Below are positions 12,500 to 25,063 of a stretch of 64,000 nt of DNA, one piece after another (the first letter of the stretch is position 1; each line of letters begins with the position of its first letter). Under the pieces are notes generated by a model. The model made no database searches, was not told where the DNA came from, and worked only from the letters and a program-made list of their open reading frames with translations. The stretch is from positions 5,782,104 through 5,846,103 of the forward strand of contig BROE01000003.1 of the NCBI GenBank assembly GCA_036571765.1, given 5' to 3'. A program made the translations under genes and the position numbers. This DNA is from Plecoglossus altivelis. Its lineage: Eukaryota; Chordata; Actinopteri; Osmeriformes; Plecoglossidae.

Positions 12500-12783
12500 A
12501 CAAAACACACCTGGAATCACCATGTGATCCTGTACCTGGGCGTGGAGAAAAGTCCGTTCTATTCTCTGACTCTTTTGTTGAGTTGAGCGATCTTTTTTTT
12601 CTGGTGGATTTGTCAAGCGCTACACCAGTATTTGAACGGAATAGTGCCTTTCTACGACCGTCTCAGCGCATGTTGGAAGAGTAAAATGTGAACTTCACGT
12701 GTATTTACATGTGGACTTCTATGTTGTTACGAGGGAATCGAAATCTTCACTGCTCGCATTAGTGCAACTGTTCATTCTCCAAG
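12500..12783 (+). other. Candidate non-coding first exon with consensus donor
   Basis: A 9/9 consensus donor AAG|GTGAGT ends the candidate at 12783. Upstream lies a KLF/Sp-like GGGCGTGG box (12539-12546), and the 284 bp before the donor contain stops in all three forward frames, so any exon here would be untranslated leader. The start is arbitrary because no TATA box or clear initiator is visible. If real, the following tens of kilobases would be first intron, consistent with the lack of coding sequence. Confidence 0.25.
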
Positions 12784-14930
12784 GTGAGTTCGGGATATCG
12801 TGGGTGTTATCCCGTTAAAGCTCAGTCTATGAAATGCTTTCCGCTTCAGTAGAACTATACACATGAAGTCGCTTTGTTATTTCACATGTGTCATATAACA
12901 AAGCGCTATGCATTTGTATCAGACGAGCCAAAAATGGCTTGTGTCTTGTATAGACAAATGTCTGTACTGTATCTACACGAGGGTAGAGACTTGTATGTTT
13001 AACATTAGTCGTCACACTCCCACGAAAAGTTCCAACTACAACAGAATGCTATCATATATGCAACTGGAGGTGAAGGTGTGCTATTTAACGGCCGAATTTA
13101 AACGGAACTCGAGGTAGGGCGGCGCGGATTATTTGTTTTTACTTTGCATCATACGATCTAGATTCTAAACCACCTCACCAAATAGTTTCAAAGGTCGAAG
13201 AGTTGCAATCCCCCTGCAAATCTGCGTAGGGTCTAACCAGGCATAAGAGAATGTTAAAGTTGTTAGCCACTTTCACCAATCTGTTGACAAACTTAGTATT
13301 TCAATCATTCAAATGCGGTTCTTAACGGCATGGATGTGTCATTAACCGTTTTTAAACTTGGATATGAAGTCAAGCCATAATGCCAGGGACGTTGTGGCAA
13401 GGACTCTAAGCTGTTCTGAATTCGCTGGGTTGGGTTAATGAGTACTTCACACAGACAGATCGTAACATGTTCGGAAAAACGGTTGAATAATAATTTTTTA
13501 TTGGTAAGACTCATGTATTGTGAGTGAATCATCCCCCTGTCTGTTGAAACAACGGGAATAAAAGACGGTCGATTTGGTAGTGAGCAATGCCTCCTGTTTT
13601 GTCCGTTTAGTCTTTGCTGTGGAGACAGTTTCCCTATTCATGTTAGTAGTGAACCTCAGGAGTTGCTCTGTCAGTCCGTGTCTCTCTGTCCCTGGCTCTG
13701 CCCTCACCGCTCACTGTACAGCCTTGTTGTCTGTTGAAATCCTCCTTTTATTCCTTAACCCTATATCTCCTGCCCCTCACACAGACCAACTGTCCCTGCG
13801 ATGTTCCATCTTCTGTGGATTATCCCCATTAAATGGTATTAAACAAACGTTCTCATAGTTGAAATGGATTAGTCCGGGTCGGGGGTTGGTAAGGGGGGGC
13901 ATGTGGAGGGTGGAAGTATAGCTGGTGGGGTAGTTTAGAGGTGGGGGTGTGTGTATTTAAATGGAAGGGGTGTCAGCTCCCAAACTCCCGTCAGAGGAGC
14001 TGGGTTTCCAGTGTGAGCCATCTGCTTACAGGGACACATACAGGCAATAGAAAGCGGTGTCTCTAACCCTCCTTCTGTCGGTCTGCTCCACAATGTTTCC
14101 TTTAGGGTTAGTCTCATGCTCTCTGAATAGACACCCAATGTGGTCTGTGGTAAACGGTGCTAAATGTTCCGCTTGCCTTCATCAGGAAGTAAATGATCCT
14201 CTCAGGTACTAGACCGTCTTTCCACGTCCCATGCAAACATTTCTTAATTCAGGGAAATGTACCTGTCCGTCGCTCTTCCTCGGTTCATTGGTCATAAGGG
14301 AATGAATAGATGACATTACACTTCCTGAATGATCATGTTGGCTGGAGTCATGGAATTCTTCATCATGAGGTCTGCTTTGTGGTGAGGTCTTCTTTCTGAT
14401 GTAAAACAAACTTTGACCCAGTATAAACTTTCAAAATGTGGAAACGACTCTTATGGTTGTTTGTTTCCTCTTAACTGCCATTATTTACTAGGTCATTAGT
14501 CACCAGGACAGCACATTTTCGTGTGTTTTTTTTGCCCGCACTCAATGTGCCAAATGGTTTATTCTGTCATGTCTCATCTGCTGGTATGTCTTACAGCGTG
14601 ACAAGTATTTGAGTTTTAAAGGTCGTTAGTGGTTGAATCGATCCTTTGTCCTTATTTTCATTTGACAGGATTAGTGAGTTCCTAGTCTTTTCAATTTCTG
14701 AAGTAAAGCCGTAATCCCAGTAAGCAGCGTGGCCCTGCCTGACTGTCTGTCTGGCACAACCGAGGCATCCGCTTCTCCCTCCCAACCCAGGTGAACCTAA
14801 CGCTGCGTCTCACGTCTCCTTGAAAAGGGCGTGGCAGCATCGGACCTAAAACACTCCTAGCTTTCATCACATATTTGTCTCATTCTTTTCAACAAGTTTG
14901 TGCGTGCTGCCGGTGTCAGTTTGGCATTAG
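12784..14930. other. Unique non-coding DNA downstream of the candidate donor
   Basis: No gene recognised. 12800-13600 is AT-rich and repeat-free. A G-rich patch occurs at about 13876-13912. Confidence 0.5.
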
Positions 14931-14933
14931 TGT

Positions 14934-14971
14934 GTGTGTGTGTGTGGAGGGGGGGGTGGGGGTGGAAGGGG
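14934..14971 (+). repeat. (TG)n followed by a potential G-quadruplex
   Basis: A short TG run is followed by G8, G5 and G4 tracts (14949-14971) separated by 1-nt and 5-nt loops. This satisfies the usual four-tract G-quadruplex pattern when the G8 run is split. Confidence 0.75.
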
Positions 14972-15570
14972 ATTGGAGATCTACTTCAGATTGGAGATTA
15001 GTCTTTTTCATGTCAGAGGGCATTAGCTTGTGTTGAGGTGGTGGCGTGCTGAGGTGGAATCGAGTGATCTCATCTGCCTCTGGGCTGTATGGCTGCCACA
15101 CGTGGATACCAAGGTCCTGCCCCATACCCGCCCCTCACCCCCTGTACCCTTCAGGCCACATTCTCCCTGTATTCTTCCTATCAGACACCAGGGAATCCAT
15201 GGCTGCAAGCCAAACCTATCATTCCTGTACTGCTAAAGCTCAATTAACGACCAATCCAATTGCTGCTCCAGCCCATGGTCCCCATTGTCCATACCTGATC
15301 CTGAACCTATAATTCACCTTGTCTCCTGTGCCCTTCAGGCTTCATGACTGCTTCTATAGTTGGTGTCCACACATCCCCTGTAGCATAAATGTACTCCGTG
15401 GCATTCCCTTCCCCCGCTTCAGCACTCCTAGTTCATGAAAAAGCCAGCGTGGTAATGATTGGCCCACCTCTGAGATGAGATCATATCATTCTCACGTCTT
15501 TCTACCAGCAGCTGGCTGCACGGCTGGGTCCTGTTTTCTGGGGCGAGTGTGGGCCTGCATGCCTTCCTGA
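14972..15570. other. Non-coding, moderately C-rich unique DNA
   Basis: No gene recognised. Overlapping frames on both strands are of chance length. Confidence 0.45.
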
Positions 15571-15590
15571 CCCCCCCCCCCCCCCCCCCC
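15571..15590. repeat. Poly(C)20
   Basis: An uninterrupted run of 20 C. Read in reverse it gives a Gly stretch inside a spurious 150-codon frame (15880-15428). Confidence 0.98.
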
Positions 15591-17149
15591 GCCTCCTGCC
15601 ATGCTCTCCAACTCGCAACACCATCCACTACCTTGCAATCAGCATAGCCTGACCAAAGGTTGAGGACCCCTCCTGGGAATTTCCCAGCCCTTTCCACTGG
15701 TCCGTACCGCAGGGGTCCAGCTGCCTCCTCACCCTTACCCATTACTGCCAGATTAAGCTCTGCAGGGTTCACTGTGTCACCTTCAAACAACCTTGACTCA
15801 CTCTCAACCTGCATGCTAGACCTTTCATCCCACGCTGGCCTTCTCCACAGTGCTCTCGTCCGACCGGTTCTCCTCTCCACGCAACTCCCGACCTGCGGGT
15901 TTAAGTCGCTTCTCTCAATTTAAACCCACACCCCGCTTTGCCTCCGTCGGCACCTTGAACAGACCATCCTCCATCCGCTCTGGCAACGGTTGGCACATCA
16001 GTCAGAGTGAAAATGTGTTGAGAAATGTGCTTGGAAGAGATAAATAAACTGGGAGTGCGGGAGATAGGGCGACTTAATTGGTGGATTGGAAAGGTTGGAC
16101 AGGCACTTTTTATGCAAAGGGAGCCAGAGATGCTTATCTCCCAGGGAAAGTCAGGAGGACGATGGTGGCCGTGATTCCAGGCGAGGCGGGGGAGGGAGGA
16201 ATGTTCACAAAGTCAGCCTTGAGGAATACATCCCCCGTCGCAGTTCGAAAGATGGTGTAAGGAGCGTCGGTGGTGTAAGCTGTCAAGAGCAACCCTGAGG
16301 AAATGTATCTGAGGACTCTTTTTTGGTACAATACCGTTCTGTGTGTTCACTTTCTTGTGGTCCTCCTCCCTCTCCTTCTCTTCTGGCTTCCACCTGACGA
16401 CTGACAGACTTGACAGGACACCCACAACGGATGAGCTTTCGAAGCTGCTCGTTTATTGGAGAGGTGTCAGCCTGCTAGTCTAGGCCGCTGGCAGAGGCTC
16501 ATATTATGATAGTGAGGGCGGAGAGATGGAGAAATGAGAATTCCAGTTGGCTATAAATGTGAATAAGGTCACCTTCATTGCATGCGTTGGAAATGCTGGT
16601 CAGATCTCTCACAGAGAGACATTTTGGCCTGAGAAAAAAGGGAACGAAAACCCAATTTGTTTCTTGTTTTGGTAATTGAACCTGGCAAGTTGCACTAGTC
16701 AAATGCTAACCATTTAGGACTTCAGAGAAAGTCTCTTATGCCCATCAGGCTGATGTTGACAGAGAATGTTTAGTCCAAGTCTGTTTTATGAAGAAAAGAA
16801 GACTACAGGATCCTTCAGACTTTTGAGTTTAATGAAGATGAGTTGACGCATCATTTTAGCGTGAATTGAAAGAGCATTTGCAGGAATTGACATCTGGATG
16901 ATGTATGGCTTTCTTTAAGAGGTTTGGGTTTGAAAGCAGTCTCCAAGTTAAGGAATAATTGAAAATCTGCAGCCGCTCACTCACTACCTATAATGACTTT
17001 CTTTGCTTTTCAGTTTGTTTTTTTATTTATTTTTTTAAAATAAGAGTGGGTCCAATTTGAGTGACATTTCATCCTAGCAGAGGCGCTGCAGGGTGCAATC
17101 CATTTTTATCCGTGTGCGTAGTGTCACAGTTAATCCTCAAACAGACCAA

Positions 17150-17320
17150 TTTCCTCCTGCCAAGATCATTTTTAATTATCACCTCGACTATGTGACTAAT
17201 AGAAGGTCCAGCTGGTTGTTGCTAATACGGTAGTGGCTGTTAGGATATTGCCCTCCCTTAGATTTGCATGTTCACTGGGCGATTAATTATGAAGTAGTGG
17301 ACATGGGCCTTGGCCAAGCG
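17150..17320. promoter_or_regulatory. Enhancer-like island with POU octamer and homeodomain sites
   Basis: Repeat-free AT-rich DNA with TTTTAATTAT near 17170, an exact POU octamer ATTTGCAT at 17262-17269 and GATTAATTATGA at 17281-17292. Motif packing of this kind is typical of conserved neural enhancers; identity and conservation are not established. Confidence 0.3.
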
Positions 17321-17352
17321 GGGCGGGTGTACGACAGATGCGGGCGGGGTCA

Positions 17353-17365
17353 GTACCCTGGCAAC
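17353..17365. promoter_or_regulatory. RFX X-box-like motif
   Basis: GTACCCTGGCAAC matches GTNRCC-N1-RGYAAC with one mismatch. It adjoins the enhancer-like island ending at 17320. A one-mismatch match is unremarkable alone. Confidence 0.2.
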
Positions 17366-18609
17366 AGCTGGAAATGAAGGTCACTCCACCCTGAGAGAGG
17401 GAGATATGGAGGGGAGAGTGAAGCTAGGAAGAGAGATGGCCAGATAGATGGAAGGAGTGATGGACCACTGAACTGGCAAAGTAAGTCTGAAGGACTTAGG
17501 TAGTCCAGAGAGAGAAGAGGGGGGAGAGAGAGTGAATCCGGGCTACTTTGATGCCTCCATTTTAACGAAGTAACTGGGGCTTCTCAAGAGATCTATGGTT
17601 GTTTATGACCCCACTGGAGAACTTCTCCAAATTAAACAAGTTAAGCAAGGCCGTTCAGTAGCCTATGGCCCAATGGGGACCCATTAAAATGACCCCGACA
17701 GGAATTCCTCAAGTTTCTGTGCCTAAGGCTAAATGTCACAGGATCAGCATCAGCTGCCTCCCATGAGGAAACTACTCATCCTGACCGACTGTAGTTTTGC
17801 AGTAGCGTCTGATGTTTGTTGTCTAGTTTGCACTTACCAGCCTCCTTGTTGTGGTAATGCTGTCAGAAGTTGGTTTCCAGGAAATGCAGAACAGGCATTG
17901 TTGGTGTGGTCAGGAGAGTGTGACGTTCTGGCCAGAGGTTGGCTTCTTCAGAAGTTGCATTTTCATTTCTCCTTCTATGCCTTAGTTTAGTGCTGCTGGT
18001 GGTTGAGTTTGGATAGTCTTAACGTGGGCAGATGAAAGATTGTGAGTAGATGTTGGTTAAGTGATCCTTTTATTGTTTGACATGTCTTTTGGCAATAGTT
18101 AACTCACATGGACAATGTAATACACACAGAATTCAATTCAGCTATGGCACACAAAGTCCTTAGACGTCATTGCCTGTAGCGGGGTTGTATTAACCTGAGA
18201 CCATGTGCACTCACTCATTCTATATTCTAACATCAAAGAATGAAAATCAACTCAACATTGGGCTCCTCCAGGAGTTGTTTCATTAAGGTGAGCTGGGAAC
18301 AGTCAAGGGCAGTCCTGTGCTATTTGGACAACTGGCCTGTAGAGAAGAGTTCCTTAGTGGAGCGGTAGTAAGCTTTAGGAATCTCAGCTATGTCCATTAC
18401 CCAAGCAGAGCCAGGGAACAGGCAGGAGAACTTGGACATGGGGGAACGGAAACAAGCGTTCAAGCATTTACGACTTCCTGTTTTGACTCTCAACACCTCT
18501 GTCTCCGCCTTGAATTCAGCTCTTTTCTACCATGGCAGCTCTCCTCTCCTGCTTCAACTTTTTCCATCCTACTGTTTTTCTTTCTCTTTCTTTGTCTCCC
18601 TTTTTTTCC

Positions 18610-18610
<1 letters not shown>

Positions 18611-18667
<57 letters not shown>
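18611..18667. repeat. (CT)n microsatellite
   Basis: About 57 bp of CT dinucleotide, preceded from about 18560 by a wider pyrimidine-rich stretch. It generates spurious Leu/Ser and Arg/Glu frames. Confidence 0.98.
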
Positions 18668-18669
<2 letters not shown>

Positions 18670-19690
18670 GCGTTAGCCCGTGTGGATATTAATCCTCGTG
18701 TTTCACCGCAGCCCCAGGGTGGGAGCTGTCTGCTGAAATGCAGATCTGTGGAGATGTCACTATGGCAGTGCATCCTGGTGTGTGCGTGTCCCCCGCAGCC
18801 ACCCTCTGCTATTCAGACCCAGCCGTGTCATGCATTATTCCTCACTGACTCATCTGGGCAGCCCCAGACGTCCTCCAATCCCTCCTCTCCGTTTGGTTTC
18901 AACTTCCCTCCAATGGCGGAAAAGCATGAAAAATACACACTCCATTTTCTGCCTGCAACTGCATTTTTACCGAACTGTTGAAAACAAGCACGTGATCCCT
19001 TCACAGGATACATTTGCCGTCTCTGTCTTTCTCCTGCTCTGGGTTTGCGTTTGCCTTCAAGCTAAACAAATTACAGACCTTAGAGAAATGGCTGCACGGT
19101 ATTTGCCAGATGCCTTCCGAAGGATGCTTGGATATTTACGGGCCCTGTCACCATGAACTCTCATACAGGCTTCTACACACCCAACCACACGCTTTCCGTC
19201 TTGACGTGCTACAGCCTGGTGGTTTAGCGGTGCTAGCTACGTCTTTTCTACGTCCTGTCTCGCCTGATCCGACGTCATTGATCTTTTAGTGGCGCTCAGC
19301 TCTTTAATTACAGTCATTAACCAGAGAAGGCTTTCTGTAGCCAGGGTTAAAGTACCTTATTATCCAGACCTTGTCTCTCTCTCCGTCTAAATTTCTTCGT
19401 CTGAAAACAACGGATGCCCCAGTAGTTACAATGTTTACAGAAAAGACACAGCCAAATTGGATCCCTAAATCGTAAACCTCTCCAAATAGATTTTTTTCCC
19501 TTTCTCCTTTCCAGCACTCTCATCCATTTTCAATGGGAAATGGGGGGGAAAGTGTGTGGCGCTCAATAGCAGATTGAGGCAAAGTGTCGGGCTTTGTGTC
19601 TTCCGTCTCTGCTGTTATTTGGTGACTAGGCAGGGTCAGATGATGCTCTCATTTCCTTCTAGACCTTTCTGAGTGCTAGTTCGTCTGCCT

Positions 19691-19730
19691 GAGCTCATTG
19701 CTTTGGAGCTCATTGCTTTGGAGCTCATTG
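19691..19730. repeat. Perfect 15-bp tandem repeat, 2.7 copies
   Basis: GAGCTCATTGCTTTG occurs twice, then its first 10 bases again, with no mismatch. A recent local duplication. Confidence 0.95.
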
Positions 19731-20699
19731 TCTGTTTTTCTGTGTTCTGGTTCGTGTGACAATTCCATTCCCTCCCTCCTTGGCCAGAGTAGCTCTGCCT
19801 CCTTTCACTTCTCTGTCTGAAAGCTGTGCCGACATCAGCACAGACATTCCTGAGTGTTTAGGAATACTCTTTGGTCTGACAGACTCCGTGTGAGTTATGG
19901 AAACTCGCTGTCTCTCTGCAGTTGGACCTCTCTTCCTCTTCTTCTTCATGGACTTTGAGACAGAATCGTGCACTTCTCCCTGGAGTGGGGAGCTAAAGCA
20001 GCACATCTGTTCCGCACGCAAGATGTAAACAAAACAAATCCTCCTCGCCAAAGCTTCTAGATTATCGTGTGTGCGTGCGCGTGTTCGAAATAAAATGGCT
20101 GAGGAGAAAATCTGATCAGGGAGGATCAAGTATTTTATCCATGCAGGCCCGTTTTTGCCCAAACTTGTGAACGAGTTCTTTGGACTTTCATACAAGTAGC
20201 ACTGCAGCGTAAAGCTTGGCTTAACACCACACCAGGTAACACTGGTTAGAGTCCAGTCTTTTTTAGTTCACTGACCCTGGTTGGAATATTCTTTCACGGG
20301 CTACTGAAAAGCCACTCTTACCTACCCAATTGTCTTTCTGTATTGTTTGTGTCTTGAGTCGAAACCTGAATAAACCTACTCTTCTCATTGTCTTTTAAAG
20401 TACACTTGGTAGCTCCCCCCCCCCCAAAAAAAAGCTATCTCCTCTGTATGACACAAGGTTTTGCTGTACCAGGGGAGAGGAACTTGAGATGCGAGTCATG
20501 CTAAAGTTTCCTTACATCGCAAAGGGCTACTGGCGAAGCCTGGCCAGGCCTGGCCTTCGACAAAGAGGAGCTTTCTGAGAAGTGGGTTAAGCCCGGGAAG
20601 AAAGTGATGTGCTGTGAAACGCATGGTGTCAGTCTGGCTGTTTCATCCTCCAGGAAGGGTTGGAGCTAGTGGGCCGTCGGAAGTGGACGCTCGATTCCC

Positions 20700-20870
20700 T
20701 CATTCGAAAGAGTAGCTGAAAATACAGCCATGCATTTATCAGCAATGAACCACAATTGGCTCTTTGCCTAGCAGCCAGCGATGCTAATGGCGAGGTGCGT
20801 GTCGTCATTTTAGGGATTAATAATAGCCAACCCCTCCCTACCCCCAGGAAGAACAGACAAATGCAAATCC
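20700..20870. promoter_or_regulatory. Enhancer-like island
   Basis: Repeat-free sequence with TGCATTTATCAGCAATGA, GATGCTAATGG, GGGATTAATAATAG and an exact octamer ATGCAAAT at 20861-20868. Suggested regulatory element; conservation not tested. Confidence 0.27.
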
Positions 20871-21852
20871 CATTTCCTCTTTCCTTATCGGACGTGTGTG
20901 TGTGTGTGTGTATGTTTATGAGTGCTACAGAGGACACTCTCCTTGAGCACTTTCATCCAGCTGAACCTGTGTGTCTGGGTCAAGGCCTGACAGACACAAA
21001 CACAGCCCTGCTCCTCCTAGCCTGATCGATTCACTGTTTGCTCTGTCTTGTCTGAGAGTGCAAGCTCACACTCCTTGGCTCTGCCCCTGGAAAATAATCC
21101 CAAGTTGGACCACAACACACACACACACACGCCCATTCTGCCTAAGGGAGCAGGGCAGCACAGGCATGGATCCATGAATTCCTCATAACGCAATCTGTCT
21201 GCTGATCAATAATTCAATTCTATCTGTGAGCAAGCATGTCTGGATCCAATCTCACCTGCGCCTCCCCTCAGCCTCCTCTTAACAAGGTGGGTGTTATGTC
21301 CTTGAGCCAGGCTGGGCTTATGGGTGTGTGTGTGTGTATCCATCCATGTGTGTTTGTGTGCATATGGACTGCATAAAGAATGTGTTTATAATCATGTAGT
21401 GTACATGGGTCCATCGTGTACAGCTTGTACCTGTATATGAGTGCATGGCCAAGGCTGTGTGGTGGAGAGTGTGTGTTCGTCCATAAACGCAAGTGTTGAA
21501 TTGACTTCTGTGTGTGTGTCCAGGTATGGAGAACTGATGTGTATGCTGATGTGTATGTCTGTCCAGTGGTAGAGTACAGGTGTGTGTGGACAAGTGTATG
21601 CGCAGGCTGTCCCTCCCTCCAGGTGGTTTGGAGAATCAAAGGTGTGAATCTCATTTAGAGGATGTGGCGCCTGTGGAGGGGCGGCAGCTAAGTCGTCTGA
21701 TTAGCCGGCCCCCTAGGCCTCTCTTCTCCTCTCATCCCCATCCAAGCTGGGTCTAGGGGCCACTGAAACTCCCCCCTCCTTCCCCACCCACCTCTATGCC
21801 ACTCGCCCCCAGCCCCAGACAGGTTCATGGTCACCAGACAAGGACACACAAA

Positions 21853-21889
21853 CCTCTCTCTCTGTCTCTCTCTCTGTCTCTCTCTCTCA
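21853..21889. repeat. Interrupted (CT)n
   Basis: CT dinucleotide with regular GTC interruptions. Confidence 0.93.
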
Positions 21890-22368
21890 CTGTCGCCCCT
21901 GTGCTCCACTCTCTGAAGTCTGAGCCCTAATCAGCTGCCGGTTTCCATTCCTGTTTTTATCCCTCTCTGAGTGGTTTATAAAACAGCACACTCGTGTCCC
22001 CTTTCACCCAGTGCTCTTTTATATCAGGCTTCAGACTTTGGAATGGTCTACTTCCTGGGTTGTCACTGAGCGTTTTCAAGGCCTTATCACGGCCTGCGAC
22101 CGTGATCCCCGGCCCACTATCATCCAAGGAGAAACTGGGCAGCTGAAGACTTCTGAAAGACAGTTGGCGCCTAACTTGTTCTCAGTGAGCTCCATCTCTA
22201 CGTCTGGCCGTCTCTTTCTCTCTCTGTCTCTCCCCCTCTCAGAGTTCCTGGTGTTTGAGTTTATTGCCTGTCCAGATAAAACAACGCCAGAAAACTTCTC
22301 CTTTTCACCCTCTCCTTCCCACAGATAACCACACTTTATCTAAAAGTAGACACTGGCAGCACTCCCCC

Positions 22369-22383
22369 CTCTCTCTCTCTCTT

Positions 22384-22423
<40 letters not shown>

Positions 22424-22504
22424 CCCCTTTCTCGCTCTCTCGCTCTCTCTCTCGCTCTCTTTCTCACTCTCTCTCTCTCCCTTTCTCTCTCGCTCTCTCT
22501 CTGT
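22369..22504. repeat. Long imperfect (CT)n tract
   Basis: About 135 bp of CT dinucleotide with repeated CTCG and TTTCTC interruptions; an old polypurine-polypyrimidine tract. Confidence 0.96.
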
Positions 22505-23589
22505 GCTGTCGGTGTATTGCGTGTAATCAGTAATGGAAGGCTTGTGGTTTTTTAGAGGCCCGGGTGCCGGTGTGGGAATGATTGTGTTGGGGGAGGGAGG
22601 GGAGGCTACTCGGGGGAGAAAGTAGGAGGGGTGAGGCTGGCTGCCTGGTGTGTATCTGCTGACTGTCACTTCCATTAAGCAGCCTGTCTTCACTAGTCCC
22701 CCTGTATAGCCTGGTCCTGGGCTCCTTCAGAGAAAGAGAAGGTCTCTTTTGTCCCTACAGATCGGTCCTGCCTGCCCCAACTCCTCCCTCCCTCCTAACC
22801 GCGCCACAGATATGCTGTAATTACAAGGCAAGTCTCAGCTTAAAGTTTCCTATGAGAGGTTTTTGATGGTCCTTTTTTTCAGGCTTATTTGTGTCATCTG
22901 TGGCACTTTCTTCGGAGTTTGTCGAAGTTTACCGGTGTTTATCTCTGCTGATGTAACTCTGGCCTCAATTTCTCCGAGATGGAGAACAAGCAGAGTACAG
23001 GATTCTCTCTAGACACCCTACTATTAAATGTTTCCCTCAGTCCTATCCCTCGCTCAATCAATGAAAAAAAGAAATGTTTTAGGCAAGGCCAGTGACTAGT
23101 ATTCAATACGGGAAGTATCCCACCAGGAAAACAATCTCCTACTTTCTCCGGTCTTGTTCATCTCATCAGTTCTATCAGGCCCTATATGAACATTCGCCAG
23201 TCCCCCATACGGAACGGCTCTTAGGGATTGTGAATCGTTTATTCTACAAATAAATAAAACGGTTGCATTTTAAAGGCCTCTGCAATGCCTCTGGTTGTCC
23301 AAGCCAGTTTACTGAAACAATCAGTGCATTAATTGACAAAGTCAGTTCAGAATATCAATTAAGAGACACTTTATCTGCAGTCATGTCACACAGGGGGGGA
23401 AAAAGCAATTAGAACCGATTTGTGGGTTGCTGTTGTCCCTGGCTGGTAATGATTTGTTACTTTTGGGTTTATAAAGCCAGCTATTTACCCAGTTAGCCTC
23501 CCCATACCAGTCTGGGTTGCTTTGTTTATTGTTATTAATAGTCTGTGGTCTTGAGATCCCCCATTTGTGTTGGTGTGTGTCTGTTTGTT
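22505..23589. other. Unique non-coding DNA
   Basis: No gene recognised. 23200-23480 is AT-richer with homeodomain-like TAATTGA cores; nothing further is supported. Confidence 0.45.
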
Positions 23590-23594
23590 GTGTG

Positions 23595-23631
<37 letters not shown>
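23590..23631. repeat. (TG)n microsatellite
   Basis: About 40 bp of TG dinucleotide with one GA interruption at the left. Confidence 0.97.
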
Positions 23632-23633
<2 letters not shown>

Positions 23634-23849
23634 AGCGAGACCGATGTGTGCTGTGGTACAACCTCAGGGGCTTCATATCAGCCTCGCTCAGTCTTATCCC
23701 AGCCCAGACACGCTCCCACTCTGGAATGACAAACATCTCTATGGCTCTCTCACACACCAGAGTAGACCTTGGCACTGGCACATACACAGTTGTGTGGACA
23801 AAGAAACACACACACAGTAACACTGGTGCTCATACTGACTGTCACATGC

Positions 23850-23890
23850 TCGCGCGCACACACACACACATACACACACACACATACACA
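23850..23890. repeat. (CG)3-(CA)n microsatellite
   Basis: CGCGCG followed by CA repeats with CATA interruptions. Alternating purine-pyrimidine, so potentially Z-DNA forming. Confidence 0.95.
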
Positions 23891-24013
23891 GAATCTCTGG
23901 CTTTCTCTCTAGTTCTCCCTGACACACTAAGCTTTCATGTCAGTCCCAAAGTGGGGGCCATTCTCTCTCTAGTAATGACACGGTTGTGGTCCTCTCAGCA
24001 GTCTTCTCAGGCA

Positions 24014-24020
24014 GTGTGTG

Positions 24021-24072
<52 letters not shown>

Positions 24073-24107
24073 CGTGTGTGCGTGTGTGCGTGTGTGTGTG
24101 TGTGTGA
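24014..24107. repeat. (TG)n with a CG core
   Basis: About 94 bp of alternating TG and CG, with GCGCGCGCG near 24058-24066. Strong Z-DNA-type sequence. Read forward it encodes only Val/Cys/Arg. Confidence 0.97.
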
Positions 24108-25063
24108 GAATGAGAGACGGAGAGCTCTTACCTAGAGGTGTGCAATCAGCCCTGCAGATGCAGGGCTGTCATCCAGCCTGAAGCAGAACTCTTCACGTGA
24201 AGGATCAGTTGAGCTCTTCTGTCTCCAACCAGCTTCCGGCCTGATTAGAATATTTCTCATCATGTTTTGGATTTTTCTATCTTTAGAGAATGACTCACAC
24301 TTTCCACCTCTCCGCCACCCGGGTTTGATGCCAATTATCATTGGCTTGTTTGTGCGTCCAGCCCTATTTGGTTGTGGCAGAACCAATTAAAAGAAGGGGC
24401 TTTTGCTCACGGAGCGTAGCGAGGTGGTTTCATGGCGTGTGAGCCTTCCCTATGTGCATACTGGGTGTTCTTAGCGGTGGCTAGTCTTGCCATGTGTTAG
24501 GAGGCCAGCAGAAGGGAGATTCAGGCCCCCGTCCGGCCGACATGACTTGTGAAGTACTGTTGAGTCTCAGAAGTCAGAAAGCCACTCATACTGACTGCTG
24601 AGCTGCAGTTTGAAGAGGAGTGTTAGTGTACCGTGTTCTTGCTTGTTCACAGAGGTGTCTAGAGAAGCTGACTCATCTTTATTTGGTTAAGGTGGATGTC
24701 CATGAGTCAGTCACCCTTTCGTTCGTGTGAGGGGTGAGGTAGAGGGTGCACTGGCAGACCTTAAGTGAAAAATATATTCTTAAAGTATACGTACAAAGTA
24801 AATGCACAACCACACTCATATTATACAAAGAAAGTTTTCAATGTGTGTAAATATTTGAAATCTGTATGTTTATAAAAGTTACATGTAAGGTTATACCATA
24901 TGTTATTGAATGTTCGCCATATACAACCTAACGCTAGCTGCAATGCTAATATTTGCTGTTAAACACTATTGATTCACCTCTACGCTGAAGTTAAACATAT
25001 TCATCAATATAAATACAATACATCACTCGACCAACTGGGGCGAAAATACTGGAGGATATACTG
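24108..25063. other. Unique non-coding DNA
   Basis: No gene recognised; AT-rich from about 24760 to 25020. Confidence 0.5.

Larger units (their letters stand above)
15591..18610. other. Unique non-coding DNA
   Basis: No coding exon recognised. Notable content is the enhancer-like island at 17150-17320 and a purine-rich GAGAG patch near 17395-17530. Confidence 0.5.
18668..21852. other. Unique DNA with short TG/CA patches
   Basis: No gene recognised. Short microsatellites are (TG)n at about 20894-20911, (CA)n at 21113-21131 and TG-rich DNA at 21321-21560. A C11-A9 homopolymer pair lies at 20415-20434. A 156-codon reverse frame (20195-19725) has ordinary composition but no recognisable domain, and a few frames of that length are expected by chance. 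Confidence 0.5.

Noticed and set aside
15428..15880. 150-codon reverse frame with a Gly run
   Set aside because: The Gly run is the C20 homopolymer; the rest has no recognisable motif and no splice-site support.
17077..17095. CTCF-like AGCAGAGGCGCTG
   Set aside because: The core is one base short of the AGRKGGC spacing.
19725..20195. 156-codon reverse frame with a basic stretch
   Set aside because: Balanced composition, but a few frames of this length are expected by chance in 64 kb and no family was recognised.
23567..24181. 204-codon forward frame
   Set aside because: Dominated by Cys/Val and His/Thr from TG and CA repeats.
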